Below are positions 7,868 through 13,358 of a DNA stretch of 14,560 nt, piece after piece. The notes under the pieces were generated by a model. That model did no database searches. It worked only from the letters and a program-made list of their open reading frames with translations, and had not been told where the DNA came from. Origin of the DNA: Deltaproteobacteria bacterium (lineage in GTDB: Bacteria > Myxococcota_A > UBA9160 > SMWR01). Made by a program: the position numbers and the translations under genes. Within the stretch, counting starts at the first letter, position 1; each line of letters starts with the position of its first letter. The stretch spans positions 1 through 14,560 of the forward strand of contig JAFDAW010000133.1 of NCBI GenBank assembly GCA_019313605.1, read 5' to 3'.

Positions 7868-9061
7868 ATGGCCGATCTGACGGCTGAGACACCGGCTTCG
7901 GGCGAAGCCGGAACCCCCCCCCCCGCAAATGTCGCAGAGACCAGCGCAGCAGCCGCCGAAGCAACCAGCGGCGCTGCTCTTGCGAGCCTGACTTCGGAAG
8001 TCTCGATGCGCGACCTGATGGAGGCCGGAGTCCACTTCGGTCACCAGACCCACCGCTGGAACCCGCGTATGAAGCGCTTTCTCTTCGGGCAGCGCAACGG
8101 CGTCCACATCATCGATCTCGATCAGACGTTGCCGCGATTCCGCGAGAGTCTCGATTTCCTGCGAGATATCGTCGCCGGCGGCGGCAAGGTGCTGTTCGTC
8201 GGCACCAAGCGACAAACCCAGGGGCCGGTCAAGCTCGAGGCCGAGCGCGCCAATCAGTACTTCGTCAACAACCGCTGGCTCGGCGGGATGCTGACCAACT
8301 TCAAGACCGTCAAGAAGTCGATCGATCGTTTCAAGGTCATGCTCGAAACCCTTGGAGACGAGGAGAAATCGGCGGAGCTTTCGAAGAAGGATCTCGCCCG
8401 GATGAATCGGCAGGTCGACAAATACCGGAAGTCCCTCGACGGGATCCGGGAGATGTCTCGACTGCCGCAGGCGCTGTTCATCATTGACGTCAATTGCGAA
8501 TCGATCGCGGTGAAGGAGGCGCATCGCCTGTCGATCCCGATCGTCGCCGTGGTCGACTCGAATTGCGACCCGATGGACATCGACTTCAACATCCCGGGCA
8601 ACGACGACTCGATTCGCGCGATCCAGCTCTACTGCTCGAAAGTGGCGAACGTCTGCCTGGAGGGCGAGGCGATCCACAACGACCGCATCCAGAGCCAGGA
8701 GGCCGAGAAGGGCAAGGCGAAGGGAGCCGCCAAGGGCGACAAGGCTGCAACCCGGCCGGGCGGCCGCGTGGTAGTCGAAATCAAGCAGCCGCCGCGCCGC
8801 GGCCGAGCCGCAACGGCCGTTGCCGAGAAGCGAGAGTCGGATCGGGAAGCCGCGGTCAAGGAAACGGCCGCTGTTGAGCCCGAGAAGAAGAAGGAAACGG
8901 CCGCCGCCGAGCCCGAGAAGATCAAGGAAACGGCTACCGCCGAGCCCGAGAAGATCAAGGAAACGGCCACCGCCGAACCCGATAAGACCGAGGAAACGGC
9001 CACCGCCGAGCCCGAGAAGACCGAGGAAGCGGCAACAGTCGAAGCCCCCAAGAGCGCCTGA
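7868..9061 (+). CDS. rpsB: 30S ribosomal protein S2, with N- and C-terminal extensions
   Basis: S2 is a late-assembling small-subunit protein. The core (about residues 47-272) is canonical: S-M-R-D-L-M-E-A-G-V-H-F-G-H-Q, the V-H-I-I-D-L segment, V-G-T-K-R, N-N-R-W-L-G-G-M-L-T-N, the helical hairpin, and I-P-I-V-A-V-V-D-S-N-C-D-P with I-P-G-N-D-D. The total of 397 residues is far above the usual 230-270. The first 46 residues are Ala/Glu/Thr-rich with a Pro run encoded by 11 consecutive C. After the core comes a Lys/Arg/Ala-rich segment (272-330) and then six 11-residue repeats of the K-E-T-A-T-A-E-P-E-K-I type to the stop. ATG 7868 is chosen for its strong Shine-Dalgarno; ATG 8006 (residue 47), where normal S2 proteins begin, is an alternative with only a weak GGAAG. 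tsf follows after 120 nt. Confidence 0.96.
   Translation: MADLTAETPASGEAGTPPPANVAETSAAAAEATSGAALASLTSEVSMRDLMEAGVHFGHQTHRWNPRMKRFLFGQRNGVHIIDLDQTLPRFRESLDFLRDIVAGGGKVLFVGTKRQTQGPVKLEAERANQYFVNNRWLGGMLTNFKTVKKSIDRFKVMLETLGDEEKSAELSKKDLARMNRQVDKYRKSLDGIREMSRLPQALFIIDVNCESIAVKEAHRLSIPIVAVVDSNCDPMDIDFNIPGNDDSIRAIQLYCSKVANVCLEGEAIHNDRIQSQEAEKGKAKGAAKGDKAATRPGGRVVVEIKQPPRRGRAATAVAEKRESDREAAVKETAAVEPEKKKETAAAEPEKIKETATAEPEKIKETATAEPDKTEETATAEPEKTEEAATVEAPKSA
7914..7924 (+). repeat. Run of 11 C residues inside the S2 N-terminal extension
   Basis: Eleven consecutive C bases encode the end of a Thr codon and three Pro codons (residues 16-19) in the S2 extension. A run this long is prone to slippage during replication and to miscounting in sequencing. 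Any change not divisible by three would break translation from ATG 7868 but not from ATG 8006. Confidence 0.9.
8858..9055 (+). repeat. Six 33-bp in-frame repeats coding the S2 tail
   Basis: Residues 331-396 form six consecutive 11-residue units: K-E-T-A-A-V-E-P-E-K-K, K-E-T-A-A-A-E-P-E-K-I, K-E-T-A-T-A-E-P-E-K-I, K-E-T-A-T-A-E-P-D-K-T, E-E-T-A-T-A-E-P-E-K-T and a diverged E-E-A-A-T-V-E-A-P-K-S. At DNA level each unit is 33 bp with a GGAAACGGC core, so copies can be gained or lost without frameshift. The tail is charged and probably disordered. Confidence 0.92.
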
Positions 9062-9181
9062 CGCGCGCCGATCCGGGGCGGGTTGGATTCAATCGAGAAA
9101 GAGCTGGATCTGCCCCGCGTACGGATCAAGCGGGAATTGGGAATTGGAAATCGGAGCACGGAGAAAATAGGGAGAAGTTCG
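9062..9181. other. Spacer between rpsB and tsf
   Basis: This 120-bp gap stays open in the tsf frame from TTG 9083 (33 codons) but shows no EF-Ts similarity before GTG 9182. It contains a tandem 7-mer GGGAATT (9132-9138 and 9139-9145) followed by GGAAAT. No terminator hairpin is evident, so rpsB and tsf are probably co-transcribed, as in most bacteria. Confidence 0.5.
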
Positions 9182-10063
9182 GTGGGTGAGATTTCAGCGA
9201 AGTCGGTCAAGGAGCTACGCGACAAGACCGGCGCGGGCATGATGGATTGCAAACGAGCGCTTGGAGACGCGGATGGCGACGCCGAAAAGGCCGTCGAGCT
9301 GCTGCGCGAGCGCGGACAAGCCAAAGCGGGCAAGCGCGGTGGAAGGGCGACCAGCGAAGGCGCCGTTTCGATCGCGATCAACGGCACCGTCGCCGCGATG
9401 ATCGAAGTGGGTTGCGAGACTGACTTTGTCGCGCGCACGGATGTGTTCGTCGACTTCGGCAAACAGCTCGCCGAGTTGGTTGCGAAGGATGCGAGCGTCG
9501 ATAGCGCCGACTCGCTGCTCAAGGCATCGCTCGACGGAGAAACGGTGGCCGAAAAGGTCACCGCCGCGATCAGTCGCTTGGGCGAGAACGTCGTCGTCAA
9601 GCGCGTGACGCGCCTCGATGCGGGTGCTTCCGGTGTCGCGGGTGGATATGTTCACGCGGGTGGCAACCTCGGCGTCATCGTCACGCTCGCCACCGAGGGC
9701 TCTGGCGCCGAACTCGAGGATCTCGCCAAGGATCTCGCCATGCACGTGGCGGCCGCCGATCCGAGTCCGCTCTCGGTGGATCGCTCGGGTGTAGACCCTG
9801 CGCTGCTCGAAGCGGAGCGCTCGATCTACCGCAACCAGGCAATCCAGAGCGGCAAACCCGAAGCGGTGGTGGACAAGATCATCGAGGGGCGGATCAACAA
9901 GTATCTTTCGGAGGTGTGTCTCGTCGAGCAGGCTTTCGTCAAGGATGCGGATCGATCCATTGGCGATCTGCTGCGCGACGTGGGAGCCAAGGTCGGTGCC
10001 GAGATCGCTGTGAACGGATATCAGCGTTACAAGCTCGGCGAAGGAGAGACGGGGGAGGAGTGA
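9182..10063 (+). CDS. tsf: Translation elongation factor Ts
   Basis: EF-Ts is the guanine-nucleotide exchange factor that recycles EF-Tu-GDP to EF-Tu-GTP. This 293-residue protein begins with the N-terminal UBA-like module (S-A-K-S-V-K-E-L-R-D-K-T-G-A-G-M-M-D-C-K) and carries T-D-F-V-A-R at 80-85, whose Asp-Phe corresponds to the E. coli EF-Ts pair that disrupts the EF-Tu Mg2+ site. Two core subdomains follow, with H-V-A-A-A-D-P-S-P and a C-terminal region ending in Y-K-L-G-E-G-E. GTG 9182 is chosen because GGGAGAAG (9170-9177) is well placed and the sequence then matches the family start; TTG 9083 would add 33 unrelated residues. The stop overlaps the pyrH start (GTGA), implying translational coupling. 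Confidence 0.97.
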   Translation: MGEISAKSVKELRDKTGAGMMDCKRALGDADGDAEKAVELLRERGQAKAGKRGGRATSEGAVSIAINGTVAAMIEVGCETDFVARTDVFVDFGKQLAELVAKDASVDSADSLLKASLDGETVAEKVTAAISRLGENVVVKRVTRLDAGASGVAGGYVHAGGNLGVIVTLATEGSGAELEDLAKDLAMHVAAADPSPLSVDRSGVDPALLEAERSIYRNQAIQSGKPEAVVDKIIEGRINKYLSEVCLVEQAFVKDADRSIGDLLRDVGAKVGAEIAVNGYQRYKLGEGETGEE

Positions 10064-10776
10064 AGGCCGCCTATCGCAGGTTGCTCATCAAGCTTTCCGG
10101 CGGCCAGCTCGCCGGCGGTAAGGACTTCGGGATCGACCCGACCGTCATCGGGCAGACCGCGGCCCAGATTCGCGAAGTGCACGAACTCGGGATTCAGATC
10201 TGTGTGGTCGTCGGCGGCGGAAACATCATTCGAGGCATTTCGGCGGCCGACCAGGGGATGGACCGGGCCATCGCCGACTACATGGGGATGATGGCCAGCG
10301 TCATCAACGCGCTGGCTCTGCAAGACGCGCTCGAGAAAGCAGGGCTCGACACCCGGGTTCAGTCTGCGATCGAGATCAAGACCGTCGCCGAGGGTTACAT
10401 TCGCCGCCGCGCGATCCGGCATCTCGAAAAGGGCAGGGTGGTCGTCTTCGCAGGTGGCACCGGAAACCCCTACTTCACCACGGATACCGCGGCGGTGCTT
10501 CGCGCAGCGGAAATGCAGGCCGAGATCATCTTGATGGCCAAGCAGGGCATTGATGGGGTCTACAGCGCGGATCCGAAATCCGATCCCGACGCAAAGCGCT
10601 ACTCGCAGTTGAGTTACGAGGAGGCGCTCGTCAAGAACCTGCGGGTCATGGATCAGACTGCGCTCGCGCTGTGCCGCGAGAACCAGCTTCCAATCGTCGT
10701 ATTCAATATGGAAGAAGTTGGAAACCTCCAGAAACTTGCTGCGGGCAAGGCGGTCGGTACACGGGTCGAGGGTTAG
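10060..10776 (+). CDS. pyrH: Uridylate (UMP) kinase
   Basis: PyrH phosphorylates UMP to UDP with ATP; the bacterial enzyme is a hexamer of the amino-acid-kinase fold, usually GTP-activated and UTP-inhibited. The 238-residue protein has the N-terminal phosphate-binding stretch L-L-I-K-L-S-G (K11, S13, G14), V-V-V-G-G-G-N-I-I-R-G, D-Y-M-G-M-M-A-S-V-I-N-A-L-A-L, the substrate loop G-T-G-N-P-Y-F-T-T-D-T-A-A-V-L-R and K-Q-G-I-D-G-V-Y-S-A-D-P-K near the nucleotide site. An oddity is S-G-G-Q-L where most family members have S-G-E-A-L. The start is GTG 10060, overlapping the tsf stop by 4 nt, with GGGGGAGGAG directly upstream inside tsf. Clustering with tsf and frr is a widely conserved arrangement. 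Confidence 0.97.
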   Translation: MKAAYRRLLIKLSGGQLAGGKDFGIDPTVIGQTAAQIREVHELGIQICVVVGGGNIIRGISAADQGMDRAIADYMGMMASVINALALQDALEKAGLDTRVQSAIEIKTVAEGYIRRRAIRHLEKGRVVVFAGGTGNPYFTTDTAAVLRAAEMQAEIILMAKQGIDGVYSADPKSDPDAKRYSQLSYEEALVKNLRVMDQTALALCRENQLPIVVFNMEEVGNLQKLAAGKAVGTRVEG

Positions 10777-10777
10777 G

Positions 10778-10827
10778 GGCGCGCGAATCACGGGAGCTCG
10801 AGCGAGCTGATTCCAGGGCTTCGCGCC
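10778..10827 (+). other. Nested inverted repeats between pyrH and frr
   Basis: An outer stem GCGCGAA (10781-10787) / TTCGCGC (10820-10826), or alternatively GGCGCG (10778-10783) / CGCGCC (10822-10827), encloses an inner stem AGCTC (10795-10799) / GAGCT (10804-10808) with a 4-nt loop. It sits 8 nt or less before the frr Shine-Dalgarno and lacks a T-run, so an RNA processing or translation-control structure is likelier than a terminator. Confidence 0.4.
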
Positions 10828-10850
10828 AAGAGCGAAAGGAATCATCCAGC

Positions 10851-11420
10851 ATGGCAGACGAAGACGCCGCTCTAATTCATGACGAAGCCCGCGAGGGCAT
10901 GGAAAAGGCGATCCGAAGCCTCAAGGCAGAACTCCAGAAGTTTCGCACTGGCCGGGCAAGCGTTGCGCTGCTCGACGGGATCCAGGTCGACTACTACGGG
11001 ACGCCGACACCGTTGAATCAGCTCGCGAACCTCACCACGCCCGACCCTCGTTTGATCGTGGTTTCTCCCTATGACAAGGGCGCCATGACCGATATCGAGA
11101 AGGCCATCATGAAGGCCGACCTGGGGTTGTCCCCTTCCAATGACGGCAAGGTCGTGCGCGTGCCGGTACCGCCGTTGACCGAGGAGCGGCGCAAGGATCT
11201 CGTCAAGCAGGTGCATCGGGCGGCCGAGGATCACAAGGTGGGCATCCGCGAGTCGCGCCGCGACGCCCTTTCGATGCTCAAGGATCTCGAGTCCGAGGGC
11301 GCGCTGCCGAAGGACGACAAACATCGAGAAGAGAAGAAGACTCAAGCCTTGACCGATGCGATGGTGAAAGAAGTCGATGCCATCGCGTCGCAAAAGGAAG
11401 AGGACATCCTTCAGGTTTGA
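10851..11420 (+). CDS. frr: Ribosome recycling factor
   Basis: RRF, with EF-G, splits post-termination ribosomes. The 189-residue protein fits the family (about 185) and shows the canonical blocks: helical start ending in K-F-R-T-G-R-A-S, Y-Y-G-T-P-T-P-L-N-Q-L-A-N, the P-Y-D-K segment, I-x-K-A-I-x-K-A-D-L-G-L-x-P-x-N-D-G, V-P-x-P-P-L-T-E-E-R-R-K, and the C-terminal helix with V-G-I-R-x-x-R-R-D-A. ATG 10851 is preceded by AAAGGA (10835-10840), 10 nt away. It is separated from pyrH by 74 nt holding a hairpin, and from uppS by only 2 nt. Confidence 0.98.
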   Translation: MADEDAALIHDEAREGMEKAIRSLKAELQKFRTGRASVALLDGIQVDYYGTPTPLNQLANLTTPDPRLIVVSPYDKGAMTDIEKAIMKADLGLSPSNDGKVVRVPVPPLTEERRKDLVKQVHRAAEDHKVGIRESRRDALSMLKDLESEGALPKDDKHREEKKTQALTDAMVKEVDAIASQKEEDILQV

Positions 11421-11422
11421 CG

Positions 11423-12181
11423 ATGACCGAGCCTCCGCTGAACAGCGACCGGATCCCCAGGCACATTGCCATCATCATGGATGGCAACGGGCGCTGGGCC
11501 CAGGCGCGCGGAATTTCCAGAAACGAGGGCCACAAGAAGGGGCTCGAAGCGCTGCGGTCCGTGATTCGGAGTGCAAACGACCTCGGTGTGCGTTGGCTGA
11601 CCCTCTACGCGTTCTCGCTCGAGAACTGGAACCGCCCCAAGTTGGAAGTCGCGTCGCTGATGGGGTTGCTCGAGCGCTACCTCGAAATCGAAATCGACGA
11701 GGTCATGGAGAAGGGCATCCGGCTGCGGTCCATCGGCCGGCCGGATCGACTGCCCAAACGCCTGCAAAAGAAGGTCGATCAGGCGATCGAGCGAACCCAG
11801 AACAATCCGAACATGACGTTGGTCTTCGCGCTCTCCTACGGCGGGCGATCGGAGATCGTCGATGCGGCGCGCAAGCTGCTGCGAGACGCCGAGCTCGGCA
11901 AGATCGATCCCGAGAGCCTCGATGAAAAGACCTTCGCCGCCTATCTCTACGACCCCGAGGTGCCCGACCCGGACCTGCTGATCCGAACCGGGGCCGAGCT
12001 GCGAGTCTCCAACTTTCTGCTCTGGCAGATCGCCTATACCGAGATCTACAGCACCGACGTGATGTGGCCAGATTTCGGCGAGCGCGAGCTGATCGATGCG
12101 GTGCGCGATTACCAGAGTCGCGAGCGGCGTTTCGGCCTCACGAGTGAACAGGTGCGCGGGGCGAGAGATGACAGTCGCTGA
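11423..12181 (+). CDS. uppS: Undecaprenyl (di-trans,poly-cis) diphosphate synthase
   Basis: UppS extends farnesyl diphosphate with isopentenyl diphosphate units to undecaprenyl diphosphate, the lipid carrier for peptidoglycan and O-antigen precursors. The 252-residue protein has H-I-A-I-I-M-D-G-N-G-R-W-A with the catalytic Asp20, L-T-L-Y-A-F-S-x-E-N-W-x-R-P, the F-A-L-S-Y-G-G-R-x-E-I block and the C-terminal D-L-L-I-R-T-G-A-E-L-R-x-S-N-F-L-L-W-Q with W-P-D-F. The usual R-T-x-G-E is here R-T-G-A-E, keeping the Glu. ATG 11423 starts 2 nt after the frr stop; TTG 11417 would overlap frr and is less likely. The only Shine-Dalgarno-like bases are CAGG at 11412-11415. The 3' end overlaps dxr by 14 nt. 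Confidence 0.96.
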   Translation: MTEPPLNSDRIPRHIAIIMDGNGRWAQARGISRNEGHKKGLEALRSVIRSANDLGVRWLTLYAFSLENWNRPKLEVASLMGLLERYLEIEIDEVMEKGIRLRSIGRPDRLPKRLQKKVDQAIERTQNNPNMTLVFALSYGGRSEIVDAARKLLRDAELGKIDPESLDEKTFAAYLYDPEVPDPDLLIRTGAELRVSNFLLWQIAYTEIYSTDVMWPDFGERELIDAVRDYQSRERRFGLTSEQVRGARDDSR

Positions 12182-13358
12182 CGCTCCCCACAGTAAGCGG
12201 CTCTCGCTGCTCGGAAGTACCGGATCGATTGGCGAACAGACCCTGGCCGTCGCTGCGGCCGCGCCCGAACGCTTCGAAGTGGTTGCGCTCGGTGCGGGGC
12301 GCAATATCGAAAAACTGGCCGATCAGGTTCGCCGCTTCCGCCCCGGGCTCGTGTCGGTCGCCGACGCGGCTGGTGCCGCCGAGCTGCGCGAACGCCTCGG
12401 CTCGCAGCCAGTCGAGATGCTCGTTGGCGACGAGGGATTGAAGGCGGTTGCCGAGTATCCGGCGGATCTCGTGGTCTCCGCTCTGGTCGGAGCGGTGGGG
12501 CTGGAGCCGACTCTCGCGGCGATCCGGGCGGGCCGCGACATCGCACTCGCCAACAAAGAAGTGATGGTGACGGCTGGCGCTCTCGTGCTGCGCGAGGTGA
12601 AGGCGCACGATGTGGCGCTGTTGCCGGTCGACAGTGAGCACAGCGCGATCTTTCAGGCGCTTTGCGGCCAACGTATCGAAGACGTGGAGCGCCTGATCCT
12701 GACGGCGTCGGGTGGGCCGTTTCGCACCTGGACCGCCGAGCAGATTGCCGGCGCGACGATCGAGCAGGCCTTGAACCACCCGAACTGGGACATGGGGCCG
12801 AAGATCACGATCGACTCGGCGTCGCTGATGAACAAAGGCCTCGAGGTGATCGAGGCGCGCTGGTTGTTCGACATCCCGCCGGAACGGGTCGACGTGGTCG
12901 TGCATCCCCAGTCGATCATCCACTCGCTCGTCGAGTTCGTCGATACATCAGTGCTCGCGCAACTCGGCTTGCCCGACATGCGCGTGCCGATTGCGGTTGC
13001 GCTCGCCTACCCGGAGCGGATCGATCTCGATCTGCCGGTGCTCGATCTGCCAACGCTCGGGCGGATGGACTTCGAGACGCCGGATCGCAAACGATTCCCG
13101 TGCCTCGAACTCGCCTTCGAGGCGCTGCGCGCCGACGAAGCGGCGCCCGCGGTCGTCAACGCCGCCAATGAAATTTCGGTTGCGGCATTCCTCGATGGGC
13201 GGATTCGCTTCCCCGAGATCGCGGAGACCAACGGGGCCGTGCTCAACTCGCACGTCGGCCGTAGCGGATCGAGATCACTGCGCGACCTCGCCGACGTCGA
13301 TGAGGCGGACGACTGGGCGCGAACCTGCGCGCGCGAGTGGATCGGGAGCACCGCGTGA
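12168..13358 (+). CDS. dxr: 1-deoxy-D-xylulose 5-phosphate reductoisomerase
   Basis: DXR converts DXP to 2-C-methyl-D-erythritol 4-phosphate with NADPH, the committed step of the MEP isoprenoid pathway, which supplies the substrates used by the neighbouring UppS. The 396-residue protein has the NADPH-binding G-S-T-G-S-I-G (16-22), L-A-N-K-E-V-M-V-x-A-G, metal ligands D155 and E157 in D-S-E-H-S-A-I-F-Q and E226 in M-N-K-G-L-E-V-I-E-A, plus the flexible-loop region S-G-G-P-F-R and H-P-N-W-x-M-G-x-K-I-T-I-D-S-A. The C-terminal N-A-A-N-E helix is also present. ATG 12168 overlaps the uppS stop by 14 nt; its stop overlaps rseP (GTGA). The extreme C-terminus (about the last 40 residues) is less typical of the family. 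cdsA is not found between uppS and dxr. Confidence 0.97.
   Translation: MTVADAPHSKRLSLLGSTGSIGEQTLAVAAAAPERFEVVALGAGRNIEKLADQVRRFRPGLVSVADAAGAAELRERLGSQPVEMLVGDEGLKAVAEYPADLVVSALVGAVGLEPTLAAIRAGRDIALANKEVMVTAGALVLREVKAHDVALLPVDSEHSAIFQALCGQRIEDVERLILTASGGPFRTWTAEQIAGATIEQALNHPNWDMGPKITIDSASLMNKGLEVIEARWLFDIPPERVDVVVHPQSIIHSLVEFVDTSVLAQLGLPDMRVPIAVALAYPERIDLDLPVLDLPTLGRMDFETPDRKRFPCLELAFEALRADEAAPAVVNAANEISVAAFLDGRIRFPEIAETNGAVLNSHVGRSGSRSLRDLADVDEADDWARTCAREWIGSTA

Noticed and set aside
8858..9055. CRISPR-like array from the 33-bp spacing
   Set aside because: The repeats are contiguous, without unique spacers, in frame, and encode a regular 11-residue protein repeat at the end of rpsB.
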